Shown here: in pieces, positions 51,517 to 59,961 of the stretch
How positions within the stretch are numbered: the first letter of the stretch is position 1
How the letters are laid out: every line of letters begins with the position of its first letter
Assembly: GCF_018413605.1 (NCBI RefSeq)
Contig: NZ_JAHCDN010000003.1
Location: 248,001 to 312,000, forward strand
DNA length: 64,000 nt
Direction: 5' to 3'
DNA from: Variovorax sp. PCZ-1
GTDB taxonomy: Bacteria > Pseudomonadota > Gammaproteobacteria > Burkholderiales > Burkholderiaceae_C
Position numbers and translations under genes: made by a program
The notes under the pieces: generated by a model
Seen by the model: the letters and a program-made list of their open reading frames with translations, nothing else
What the model was told of the DNA's origin: nothing
The model's database searches: none

Positions 51517-52096
51517 AATCTCTACGATGCTTTGCCATCTTCCCGCGAATCGCATCCGCAATCGATAAGCGCCGCGCGCCTGCAATCAGCGTGAAGCTCT
51601 CACCTGCTTGCAAATTCCCCGTCTCCACCACCGAGAGATAAAACCCACACCGCGCCTCCTGCACCATCAGCTTGCCCGCCTGCGCAAAACCCATCACCGC
51701 TGCAAACTTAAAACAAGGCTCACGCGGGGCTTCTACGCGCAGCCTGCAGTTTGCAAACGCCAGCTCATCGCCCACAAACACATCCGCTTCAAGCAGCCCA
51801 GAAATCGTCAGGTTTTCCCCCATGAAGCCATGCGGCAAATCCTCCTCAAACAGCGAAGCCCCATGTTCCCGCCGCGCCGCCTGCCAAAACCCATAGTGCT
51901 CCTGCGGATAGGCATACACCGCCTTCTCCAATCCCCCATGCACAGACAAATCCGCCTGCTCATCGCCCACCAAGCCCATGCGCTCCACAGCGACTGAGCA
52001 AGAGACAGCGCGTTTGCCAATCGCAGAAAGCACTTTGCGGCCTGAAGCGAGGAGAGGCTTGGCTGTGGCGATATTGATAGATATGAGATTAATCAT
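51515..52096 (-). CDS. MOSC domain protein (YiiM-like)
   Basis: 193 residues from ATG 52096. DEQADLSVHGGLEKAVYAYPQEHY, MGENLTISGL and PREPCFKFAAVMG carry the MOSC signature and conserved cysteine. Such proteins transfer sulfur or reduce N-hydroxylated compounds with a molybdenum cofactor. An ATG at 52111 is the alternative; neither has a well-spaced ribosome-binding site. Confidence 0.88.
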   Translation of the reverse strand: MINLISINIATAKPLLASGRKVLSAIGKRAVSCSVAVERMGLVGDEQADLSVHGGLEKAVYAYPQEHYGFWQAARREHGASLFEEDLPHGFMGENLTISGLLEADVFVGDELAFANCRLRVEAPREPCFKFAAVMGFAQAGKLMVQEARCGFYLSVVETGNLQAGESFTLIAGARRLSIADAIRGKMAKHRRD

Positions 52097-52170
52097 GACT
52101 CCATGGTGCATATGAGTACGGAGAAAGTTATGAGTGGAGTGAAGTTGGGGAACCCGTTCTCAGGTGCTGA

Positions 52171-52950
52171 CTAAGTTGGAACTTCATGCCAATGATTGAA
52201 AAAGACACGCGAGAACTCAATTAAGGTTGCCGCATCGCAAAGCAATTGAGGATGCAAACGAATTGCTTGCGATGATTCACCATTTGACAGTGAGTTCAAA
52301 AACATAAAACTAGGACCTCCTAGCAAATCACGTTCTGCACGAATTTCATCGAGTGCATTCCATTTGCGTTCGCGTAAATTCACAATCTCTTGGCGATCGA
52401 GCTCGATATATCTATCAGCTTGCTCATTAGACAAAACTGCTGGCGGGATATAGAGAGGAATTCGATGCGCAAGTGAATCTCGATAATTTTTCAGATAATT
52501 CTTACTCCAAGCCGACATCGTTTCGCTGTATAAATAGTGTGAAATAGCTTGGGGCAGAAAAGCTTTTACATGTTTGGTAAACATACCAACGTTGTTAACA
52601 GTCTTAAGCTTTGGCATTAAATCATGACGAATCACAAAGGCCCATGCCAAATTATCAAAAGCGCCATAGAGATTCATCACAAACGCATGCAAAGCAATTT
52701 CTACATCGTGAAGCGCCTCTTTGGTAAGACGGCTTGATGTATCTGGGGGAAATTGACGGTAGATGTTGGCCAAGCAATGCTTTAGGATGCTTACCCTTCT
52801 GCCAAAGCCCTCATTTAAATAAACCTGCACTCTTACATTTTCGATCAGACCACTAGCGCGGAAATTAAGCGAACCGAGTTCATCTAGAGATAGAAGAGTT
52901 TTGTCTAGCTCTAGCAATAGCTCTGCATATTGACCAGCGTCGTAAGCCAT
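52171..52950 (-). CDS. Orphan protein with HEPN-like RxxxxH motif
   Basis: 259 residues, all helical, no signal peptide. AFDNLAWAFVIRHDL and NYRDSLAHRIPLYIPP are its most conserved-looking parts; RDSLAH fits the Rx4H ribonuclease motif of HEPN domains. Base composition is AT-richer than the neighbours, which suggests acquisition. No partner nucleotidyltransferase or toxin/antitoxin partner is adjacent. Family assignment is tentative. Confidence 0.6.
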   Translation of the reverse strand: MAYDAGQYAELLLELDKTLLSLDELGSLNFRASGLIENVRVQVYLNEGFGRRVSILKHCLANIYRQFPPDTSSRLTKEALHDVEIALHAFVMNLYGAFDNLAWAFVIRHDLMPKLKTVNNVGMFTKHVKAFLPQAISHYLYSETMSAWSKNYLKNYRDSLAHRIPLYIPPAVLSNEQADRYIELDRQEIVNLRERKWNALDEIRAERDLLGGPSFMFLNSLSNGESSQAIRLHPQLLCDAATLIEFSRVFFNHWHEVPT

Positions 52951-53007
52951 ACCTCAGATTTTTGAATCGAAACAAGTGTCGAGAAGAAGATACTTGAATG
53001 CAGTATG

Positions 53008-54402
53008 TCAAACCATCAGTTGCTCTAAGCTAATTACATCAACTGGAACTCCCCGCGACATCAACTCACAGCCCTTCGCATTCACCACCGCATCATCCTC
53101 AATCCGAATCCCGATGTTGTGGAATTTCTCGGGCACGCCTGCTGCGGGGCGGATGTAGATGCCGGGCTCAATCGTGAGCACCATGCCTTCGCGCAGGATT
53201 CGGCTGGGGCGGTTTTTGATGAGTTCGCCGCTTAGCGGATCTTTGCGCTCTGTGGTTTTGTCGAGTTCGGAGAGTTCGTTGTAGCCGCCGCAGTCATGCA
53301 CGTCCATGCCAAGCCAGTGGCCGGTGCGGTGCATGTAGTAGGGGAAGTAGGCGCGGTTTTCGATGACGTCTTGCAGGCTGCCGTGTTTGTCGTGGGTGAG
53401 CAGGCCGGTGTCGAGCATGCCTTGGGCGAGCACTTTGACGGCGGCTTCGTGAGGATCAATGAAGCGCATGCCGGGTTTGGTGGCGGCGACTGCGGCTTCT
53501 TGCGCGGCGAGGACGATTTCATACATCTCGCGTTGCGGCGCGGTGAACTTGCCGTTGGCGGGGAAGGTGCGGGTGATGTCGCTCGCATAGCCGTGCAGCT
53601 CGCAGCCTGCGTCGATGAGGACGAGATCGCCGTTGTTGATTTTTGCGTCACCCGCTTGGTAGTGCAGCACGCAAGCATTTGCGCCGCCTGCGACGATGCT
53701 GCCATACGCTGGGTATTCGCTGCCGTTGCGGCGGAATTCGTGCAGCAGCTCAGCATCAAGGTGGTATTCGCGCAGGTCTTGGCCGTCTTTCAGCATGCGG
53801 GCGGAAATCTGCATGGCGCGGATGTGGGCTTTGGCGGAAATCGCAGCGGCTTTGCGCATGATATCGATTTCATGCGCGTCTTTGATGAGGCGCATTTCAT
53901 CCAAGATGCTGCACACATCGCGCTGGCTTTCGGGGCAAAGTGCGCCATAGCGCACTCGGGCGCGAACTTGCTTGAGCCAACCGTCAACTTGAGTCTCTAA
54001 GCCAGGATGAATGGCGAAGGGATACCAAACGGTGGCGCGGTTTTCTAGCAGCTTGGGGAGCTGGGTGGCGAGCTCGGTGTTGGCATGCGCGGCTTGCAGG
54101 CCGAGGAATTCTGGGGCTGCATCGGGGCCGAGGCGATAGCCATCCCAGATTTCACGTTCAGTGTCTTTCGGCTGGCAAAACAAAGTGCTCGCGCCGCTGG
54201 ATTCGATCAGCAGTGTTGCGCCGGGCTCGGTGAAGCCGGTGAGGTAATAGAAATAACTGTCGTGGCGATAGAGGTAGCCCGTATCGCGGTTGCGCGCATG
54301 CTCGGGCGCGGTGGGGATGATGGCTATTGATTCTTTGCCGAGGGCGGCTGCCACGCGGGAGCGGCGCTGGGCGTAGATGGCGTGGTGTTGGATGGTGTTC
54401 AT
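53008..54402 (-). CDS. pepP: Xaa-Pro aminopeptidase
   Basis: 464 residues. A creatinase-like N-domain (RNRDTGYLYRHDSYFYYLTGF) is followed by the pita-bread domain with metal ligands in VLIDAGCELHGYASDITRTFP (two Asp), HRTGHWLGMDVHD (His), TIEPGIYI (Glu) and IRIEDDAV (Glu). It removes N-terminal residues before proline. The gene lies downstream of the murU-like gene. Confidence 0.95.
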   Translation of the reverse strand: MNTIQHHAIYAQRRSRVAAALGKESIAIIPTAPEHARNRDTGYLYRHDSYFYYLTGFTEPGATLLIESSGASTLFCQPKDTEREIWDGYRLGPDAAPEFLGLQAAHANTELATQLPKLLENRATVWYPFAIHPGLETQVDGWLKQVRARVRYGALCPESQRDVCSILDEMRLIKDAHEIDIMRKAAAISAKAHIRAMQISARMLKDGQDLREYHLDAELLHEFRRNGSEYPAYGSIVAGGANACVLHYQAGDAKINNGDLVLIDAGCELHGYASDITRTFPANGKFTAPQREMYEIVLAAQEAAVAATKPGMRFIDPHEAAVKVLAQGMLDTGLLTHDKHGSLQDVIENRAYFPYYMHRTGHWLGMDVHDCGGYNELSELDKTTERKDPLSGELIKNRPSRILREGMVLTIEPGIYIRPAAGVPEKFHNIGIRIEDDAVVNAKGCELMSRGVPVDVISLEQLMV

Positions 54403-54463
54403 GGTTTGATTTTCGTATTTTTTAACAAGGCCTGCTGCAATGCTGTTTGCATTGATCCATTAA

Positions 54464-54519
54464 GTTCGGGCTGAGCTTGTCGAAGCCTCAGTGTGCCCTT
54501 CGACAAGCTCAGGGCGAAC
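54464..54519. repeat. REP palindrome
   Basis: GTTCGGGCTGAGCTTGTCGA then AGCC pairs with CCCTTCGACAAGCTC then AGGGCGAAC, with an 8-bp loop. This sequence type occurs in many proteobacterial genomes. It lies between pepP and the murU-like gene. Confidence 0.85.
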
Positions 54520-54547
54520 GGGTCGATGTAAGCATGACGACAAGACG

Positions 54548-55345
54548 CTAAGTTTTAGCATTAAGTTGGGCAAGCCGCTCAGGCGTTCCTACGTCTGTCC
54601 ATTCGCCTTCATAAAGAGAAGCGCTCACTCGGCCCGCGTCCATGGCGGCGCGTAGGAGGGGGGCGAGGGCGGTTTTGATGCCTTGGGGGTTGCCGGCGGG
54701 GATGTCGCAGAGCGGAGGTTCAAAGAAGGCGCGTTTGTAGAGGGCGACTGTGCTGAAAGTGTAGAGCTGATAGCCAGCGTCTTTGGGGAGATTGAGTGCT
54801 TGACCGGTTGCTGAGATACCGAAATCGCCGCGTGGGTTGTGTGCGGGGTTGGGCACGAGCCAGAGGTGGGCGAGCGCGTCACTGTTCTCAAAGCGCTCGT
54901 AGGCGGCGCGGTTGAATTCAAACTGCGGCATGAAGACATCGCCTGCGACGACCCAGAAGACTTCTGCTAAATGTGGCAGAGCGCGGCAAATGCCGCCCGC
55001 CGTTTCCAATGCGCCGCCGAAATCACGGCCTTCGTGGGAGAACTGTAGGTGTACGGGAGAAGTGGTTTGCTCCTGATTCAATAGCACTTCGCGCAGTATT
55101 CTTGCCGGCGAACTGCCATTTTTACTTAAAAAATAAGCTTCAATCTGCTCTCCAAGCCATGCGGTGTTGATCAGTTGCTGAGCAAAGCCTTCACGCAGCA
55201 AGGCTTCCATATGCCACTGCATCAGAGGCTTGCCACGCACTTGGAGCAATGGCTTAGGAGTTGCGTCCGTCAAAGGCCGCATGCGCTCGCCGCGACCCGC
55301 GGCCAAGATCATGGCTTGAGCGGACAGGGTGGATTCTTGGTTCAT
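54548..55345 (-). CDS. murU: Nucleotidyltransferase, MurU-like
   Basis: 265 residues from ATG 55345. AMILAAGRGERMRPLTDATPKPLL is the sugar-phosphate nucleotidyltransferase signature, and TAWLGEQIEAYF and EWTDVGTPERL follow. It probably forms UDP-MurNAc or a related activated sugar in peptidoglycan recycling; the usual partner amgK is not seen. An insertion of about 20 residues (SSPARILREVLLNQE) is encoded by R element copy 18 in a surface loop before ALETAGG. Confidence 0.82.
   Translation of the reverse strand: MNQESTLSAQAMILAAGRGERMRPLTDATPKPLLQVRGKPLMQWHMEALLREGFAQQLINTAWLGEQIEAYFLSKNGSSPARILREVLLNQEQTTSPVHLQFSHEGRDFGGALETAGGICRALPHLAEVFWVVAGDVFMPQFEFNRAAYERFENSDALAHLWLVPNPAHNPRGDFGISATGQALNLPKDAGYQLYTFSTVALYKRAFFEPPLCDIPAGNPQGIKTALAPLLRAAMDAGRVSASLYEGEWTDVGTPERLAQLNAKT
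55068..55135 (+). repeat. R element copy 18, inside the murU-like gene
   Basis: TCCTGATTCAATAGC, ACTTC, GCGCAG, TATTCTT, GCCGGC, then a TTTTTACTTAAAAAAT tail. It encodes FLSKNGSSPARILREVLLNQ on the minus strand and extends the protein. Confidence 0.9.
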
Positions 55346-55444
55346 TCGCAAACTGTGGGTATGATGGTTATGGGTATGTTGGTCAAACTGTAGCGCAAGC
55401 AGCAGTCGCGCCCATTCATAAGCATCTCACACTAGGAGTTCGCC

Positions 55445-56485
55445 ATGGCACTGATGGATTTCATCAAGAAGCAGTTTATTGACGTCATTCAATGGACGGA
55501 GGAGGGCGATGGCACTCTTGCCTGGCGCTTCCCCATGCGCGATATGGAGATTCAAAACGGCGCGATGCTCACCGTGCGCGAATCTCAGATGGCGATGATC
55601 GTGAACGAAGGCAAGGTGGCCGATGTGTTTGGCCCCGGTCTGCACAAGCTCACCACGCAGAATATTCCGCTGCTGACCAATTTGAAGAACTGGGACAAGC
55701 TGTTTGAGTCGCCCTTCAAGACGGATGTGTATTTCTTCTCCACGCGCCAGCAGCTCGATGCGAAATGGGGCACGCCGCAGCCGATCACGATTCGCGACAA
55801 AGATTTTGGCGCGGTGCGCCTGCGCGCTTTCGGTAACTACAACTTCCGCTTGGCAGATCCGAAGCTGTTTCACACGGAAATCTCGGGCACGCGCGATACG
55901 TATATGGCTGAGGAGCTGGATGGTCAGTTGCGCGGTCTCGTGTTGCAAAACATCAGCAATGCGATTGCAGGCAGCGGCATTCCTTTCCTCGATCTCGCGG
56001 CCAATCAATCCATGTTTGCGCAAGCGCTGGTGAAGGCGCTGGAAGGCGAATTTGCCAAGATTGGCTTGAAGCTGGATGGCATGACGGTGCAAAACGTCTC
56101 GCTGCCGGAAGAGCTGCAAAAAATCCTCGATCAGAAAATCGGCATGGGCATGGTCGGCAACGACATGGGCAAATTCATGCAATACCAGGCGGCGCAGGCG
56201 ATTCCGAAGTTTGCGGAAGGCGCGGGCGGCGGCTCAGGCATTGCAGGTGATGCAATGGGTATGGGTGCGGGCCTTGCCATGGGGCAGATCATGGCGCAGA
56301 ACCTGCAGGCTGGGCTGCAAGGCGCGGGCGCTGCATCTGCACAAGCCGCTGCTGCTGCCGTAGGCGTGAAGCCCGATGATGTGATGGGCATGCTGGAAAA
56401 GCTCGGTGATTTGAAAGCCAAAGGTATTCTCACTGAGGAAGAATTCAGCGCGAAGAAGGCTGAGCTACTTAAGAAATTGGTCTAA
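55445..56485 (+). CDS. SPFH-domain protein with C-terminal SHOCT
   Basis: 346 residues with an AGGAG site. The N-terminal part (LAWRFPMRDMEIQNGAMLTVRE, GKVADVFGPGLHKL, YFFSTRQQ) is the SPFH-like domain of the group sometimes called virion-core-protein-like. A Gly/Met/Ala-rich stretch follows, and the C-terminal MLEKLGDLKAKGILTEEEFSAKKAELLKKL is a SHOCT motif. Such proteins form membrane-associated rings and accompany zinc-ribbon DUF4178 proteins. First gene of a five-gene cassette. Confidence 0.88.
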   Translation: MALMDFIKKQFIDVIQWTEEGDGTLAWRFPMRDMEIQNGAMLTVRESQMAMIVNEGKVADVFGPGLHKLTTQNIPLLTNLKNWDKLFESPFKTDVYFFSTRQQLDAKWGTPQPITIRDKDFGAVRLRAFGNYNFRLADPKLFHTEISGTRDTYMAEELDGQLRGLVLQNISNAIAGSGIPFLDLAANQSMFAQALVKALEGEFAKIGLKLDGMTVQNVSLPEELQKILDQKIGMGMVGNDMGKFMQYQAAQAIPKFAEGAGGGSGIAGDAMGMGAGLAMGQIMAQNLQAGLQGAGAASAQAAAAAVGVKPDDVMGMLEKLGDLKAKGILTEEEFSAKKAELLKKLV

Positions 56486-56500
56486 GCTCAGCCCGCTTTT

Positions 56501-58042
56501 TTGACTGTGGCTGACTCGCCCATTCAGCGAACTTACCGCGCCGCCTGCCCAGGTTGTGGCGCGGCGGTGGAGTTTCGCTCGCTGGCTTCCACGCATGCCG
56601 TTTGCGGCTTTTGCCAGAGCACCATCGTGCGCGATGGCGATGCACTACAGCGCATCGGCAAGATGAGCGAGGTGTTTGATGATTACTCGCCGCTGCAAAT
56701 CCTCTCTCAAGGCAAGATCAACAATGTCGGCTTCACAGTTGTTGGTCGCTTGCAATACAAATACCGCGAAGGCAGCTGGAGCGAATGGCTTTGCGCTTTG
56801 GATGATGGCAGCACGGCCAGTTTGAGTGAAGACAATGGCAGCTTCATTTGGAGCAAAGCCGCGAGCACGCAGCGCGTTTTGCCCAAGCCGCAGCAATGGG
56901 TGCTCGGCAACACCACCGCGATCAATGGGCGTGCCTATAGCGTGGCCTCGATCCAAGAGGTGGCGCTTATGTCAGCGCAGGGCGAGCTGCCCAAATTGCC
57001 GCCGATCGGCACGAGCTTCCCTGTGGTGGAGCTGCGCAGCGCGCAAGGCGAGGTGATCAGCATTGATTACTCGACGGAGCCGCCTTCTCTGTCATCAGGC
57101 ACATCGATTGTTTTGGACAATCTCCAGCTCACAGGATTGCGCGATCTCACGAACAAGACTGGACAAGGCGGCAAAGAAGTCAAAGGCCGGCATTTCAACT
57201 GCCCGAATTGCGGTAGCGCAGTCTCTGTGAAGCTGGAGACGAGCAAGAGCATCACCTGCGGCTCGTGCAACAGTTTGATTGATGTGTCTCAGGGCATTGG
57301 CGGTGAGTTGAGCCATGCGATTCAAGATGAGCCGGTGAAGCCTTTGATTCCGATGGGCTCGGTAGGCACGCTGCAAGGCAAGAGCTGGCAGATCGTTGGT
57401 TTTCAACATCGCATGGGGCAGGAAATTGGTGATGAAGATGAGAGCTTTGGCTGGAGCGAGTACTTGCTCTACAACGCCAAGGCGGGCTTTCAATTCTTGG
57501 TCGATGCGGAAGATGGCTGGAGTTTGGTGAAGCCCGCTACAGGCGCGCCTGAGGTGAAGACGAGCCGCTTGGTGACTTACCAAGGAAGCAGTTTCACCCA
57601 GCAATACGCTTACAAAGCCGAGACGAACTATGTGGCTGGTGAGTTTTACTGGCGTGTGGAGCGCGGGCAGAAGACGTATAACGAGGATTACGCCAGCGGC
57701 AAGCTCGTGCTCTCGCGTGAGCAAAGCGCGGGCAGCAGTGGCAAGGAAGTGACTTGGTCGATCGGCAGCAAGATTGAAGCGAGCACCGTGATCAGTGCCT
57801 TCAAGCTCAAAGGCCAAGAGGCCAAGTTTGATCGCGCGGATGTTGCGCCCGTGAGTTTCAACGGCGGTACGGGCATGGGCATCATGGGCTGGATCGTGGT
57901 GCTCGTGATCATCTTCATCCTGCTTTCGATGATGTCACGCTGTAGCAGTAATTGCGATCCGCAGCGCGAGAATTGCTCATCGAGCTACCGCAGCAGTGGC
58001 GGCAGCTACGGTGGCTACAGCTCTGGCGGGGGACACAAATGA
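56501..58042 (+). CDS. DUF4178 protein with zinc ribbons and a C-terminal membrane helix
   Basis: 513 residues, starting TTG (or GTG at 56507). Zinc ribbons CPGCGAAVEF...CGFC near the start and CPNCGSAVSV...CGSC near residue 235 each precede a DUF4178 domain (GSWSEWLCALDDG, FGWSEYLLYNAKAGF). A membrane helix (IVVLVIIFILLSMM) and a Cys/Gly/Ser-rich tail end it. It is 15 bp after the SPFH gene. Function unknown; relatives in the YjfK group belong to envelope stress clusters. Confidence 0.87.
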   Translation: MTVADSPIQRTYRAACPGCGAAVEFRSLASTHAVCGFCQSTIVRDGDALQRIGKMSEVFDDYSPLQILSQGKINNVGFTVVGRLQYKYREGSWSEWLCALDDGSTASLSEDNGSFIWSKAASTQRVLPKPQQWVLGNTTAINGRAYSVASIQEVALMSAQGELPKLPPIGTSFPVVELRSAQGEVISIDYSTEPPSLSSGTSIVLDNLQLTGLRDLTNKTGQGGKEVKGRHFNCPNCGSAVSVKLETSKSITCGSCNSLIDVSQGIGGELSHAIQDEPVKPLIPMGSVGTLQGKSWQIVGFQHRMGQEIGDEDESFGWSEYLLYNAKAGFQFLVDAEDGWSLVKPATGAPEVKTSRLVTYQGSSFTQQYAYKAETNYVAGEFYWRVERGQKTYNEDYASGKLVLSREQSAGSSGKEVTWSIGSKIEASTVISAFKLKGQEAKFDRADVAPVSFNGGTGMGIMGWIVVLVIIFILLSMMSRCSSNCDPQRENCSSSYRSSGGSYGGYSSGGGHK

Positions 58043-58069
58043 ACTTTTTATTTCTTGAAGGAGAACATC

Positions 58070-58288
58070 ATGATTGAATGGCTCAAACCCGGCGCTTTTC
58101 TAGGCTCCATCGTCTTCGCACTGATCGGCGTGGTGATTTTTTGGCTCTGCTTCATCATCATCGACAAGATCACGCCCTATGACTTGTGGGAAGAGATCGT
58201 GGAGAAGCAAAACGTGGCGCTGGGGCTTGTAGTTGCTGCGATGTGCTTAGGTATTTCTATGATAGTGGCTGCGGCGATTCACGGTTAG
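58070..58288 (+). CDS. DUF350 membrane protein
   Basis: 72 residues from ATG 58070 with GAAGGAG upstream. Two helices (LGSIVFALIGVVIFWLCFIII and ALGLVVAAMCLGISMIVAAAI) surround DKITPYDLWEEIVEKQN, the DUF350 signature. DUF350 proteins occur with YjfK/DUF4178 and aminopropyltransferases. It is the third gene of the cassette. Confidence 0.9.
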   Translation: MIEWLKPGAFLGSIVFALIGVVIFWLCFIIIDKITPYDLWEEIVEKQNVALGLVVAAMCLGISMIVAAAIHG

Positions 58289-58301
58289 GCGTGCTTTGAA
58301 A

Positions 58302-58404
58302 CTAGGTAACGCGAAAAGCGCGAAAACAGCGCGAAAAACGCAAAAAAGAAAAAGGGTGTCTTTCGCGATTTTTGCGTCATTTTTGCGTTTTTCGCGTTAC
58401 CTAG
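58302..58404. repeat. G palindrome copy 2
   Basis: Left arm CTAGGTAACGCGAAAAGCGC, right arm GCGTTTTTCGCGTTACCTAG, with multiple GCGnAAA words and a central AAAAAAGAAAAA. It lies between the DUF350 and aminopropyltransferase genes and may attenuate or stabilise the message. Confidence 0.8.
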
Positions 58405-58410
58405 AACGGT

Positions 58411-59961
58411 ATGACTGATATCAAGCAAGATCACCCGAAACCGCCCGCACCCATAGAGCTGGCCTTGCTCGCCAGCGTCTTCGTCGTGGCAGCATGCGGC
58501 TTGCTGTATGAGTTAGCAGCGGGAGCGATTGCTTCGTATGTGCTCGGCGATTCGATCCTTCAGTTCTCCACCATCATCGGCACCTACCTGTTTGCCATGG
58601 GTGTGGGAAGCTGGCTCTCTCGTTATATTGATCGGCAATTGCCCGCGCAGTTTTTGCGGATTGAATTGCTGGTGGGCTTGGTGGGCGGCATGCTGCCAGC
58701 GATTTTGTTTTTGGCCAATGCGTATGCGCCGCAAGGCTTTCGGCCTTTGCTCTATGGCTTGGTGATGCTGGTGGGCATGCTGGTGGGGCTGGAGATTCCA
58801 CTGGTGATGCGGATTTTGAAGCGCAACACGCAGCTCAAAGATTTGGTTTCTCAGGTGCTCACGTTTGATTATTTGGGCGCGCTCGCTGTGAGCATTGCCT
58901 TCCCGTTGCTGCTTGTGCCACAGCTCGGCCTCGTGCGCACGGGGCTGGTGTTTGGGCTGCTCAATGCGGGCGTGGCGCTTTGGGCGCTGTGGTTGTTTCG
59001 GCATGAATTGCGGGCATTGACTGCGCATGTGATCGCAGCGGTTTTAGTGATCGGCGTGCTTTTTGCCGCCTTGCTCGGCGCAGACAAAATCACCACGCTG
59101 GCGGAAGATAAGTTTTACCAAGACAGCATCGTGTTCACCGCCACCTCGCCCTATCAGCGCATCGTGGTGACGAATGGCAAGGCCGGGCATCGCTTGTATT
59201 TGAATGGGAATTTGCAGTTTGCCCAGCGCGATGAGTATCGCTATCACGAGGCATTGGTGCACCCGGCGATGGCCGCGCATGGCGCGCCGAAGAAGGTGGC
59301 CGTGCTCGGCGGTGGCGATGGCATGGCGGTGCGTGAAGTGTTGAAATACGCCAGCGTGGAGCAGGTCACATTGGTGGAGCTTGATCCGAACATGACGCGC
59401 TTGTTTTCTGATAACGCGCAGCTCGCCGGTTTGAATGGCGGCGCGCTGCAATCGCCAAAAGTCAAAATCATCAACACCGATGCCTTCAATTTTTTAGAAA
59501 CTACGAGCGAAGTGTTTGATGTGATCGTGGTGGATTTTCCTGATCCGAGCAATTTCTCATTGGGCAAGCTGTATTCCACCTCGTTCTATGCGCTGCTTGA
59601 TAAAGCGCTGTCTGCCAGCGGCTACGCCGTGATTCAAAGCACCTCGCCGCTGGTGGCGCGCAAGAGTTTTTGGACGGTGGTGCGCACGATTGAAGAAGTG
59701 GGATTGAAGGCTACGCCGTATCACGCGCATGTGCCGAGCTTTGGTGAGTGGGGTTTTATTGTGGCCAGCCGCAGACCGTTCAAGCCCGCTACCGCGCAAG
59801 CTGCCTTTCCCAAAGATTTGCGTTTTATGAATGCGCAGACGCTGCCTTTGCTCTTCGATTTTCCGCAAGATATGGCGCGTGTGAATGCAGAACCCAATCG
59901 AATGAGCAACCAAACTCTGGTGCTGACCTTCGAGGAAGAATGGGGCAAGGTGCTGCAATGA
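58411..59961 (+). CDS. speE: Membrane-anchored polyamine aminopropyltransferase
   Basis: 516 residues. About 210 N-terminal residues form seven membrane helices. The catalytic domain has GKAGHRLYLNGNLQFAQRDEYRYHEALVHPAM, the SAM-binding VAVLGGGDGMAVREVL, and the aminopropyl acceptor Asp region VVDFPDPSNFSLGKLYS. It transfers aminopropyl groups from decarboxylated SAM to putrescine or another amine at the membrane. Its stop overlaps the next gene (ATGA). A SAM decarboxylase gene is 2.7 kb downstream on the other strand. Confidence 0.93.
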   Translation: MTDIKQDHPKPPAPIELALLASVFVVAACGLLYELAAGAIASYVLGDSILQFSTIIGTYLFAMGVGSWLSRYIDRQLPAQFLRIELLVGLVGGMLPAILFLANAYAPQGFRPLLYGLVMLVGMLVGLEIPLVMRILKRNTQLKDLVSQVLTFDYLGALAVSIAFPLLLVPQLGLVRTGLVFGLLNAGVALWALWLFRHELRALTAHVIAAVLVIGVLFAALLGADKITTLAEDKFYQDSIVFTATSPYQRIVVTNGKAGHRLYLNGNLQFAQRDEYRYHEALVHPAMAAHGAPKKVAVLGGGDGMAVREVLKYASVEQVTLVELDPNMTRLFSDNAQLAGLNGGALQSPKVKIINTDAFNFLETTSEVFDVIVVDFPDPSNFSLGKLYSTSFYALLDKALSASGYAVIQSTSPLVARKSFWTVVRTIEEVGLKATPYHAHVPSFGEWGFIVASRRPFKPATAQAAFPKDLRFMNAQTLPLLFDFPQDMARVNAEPNRMSNQTLVLTFEEEWGKVLQ

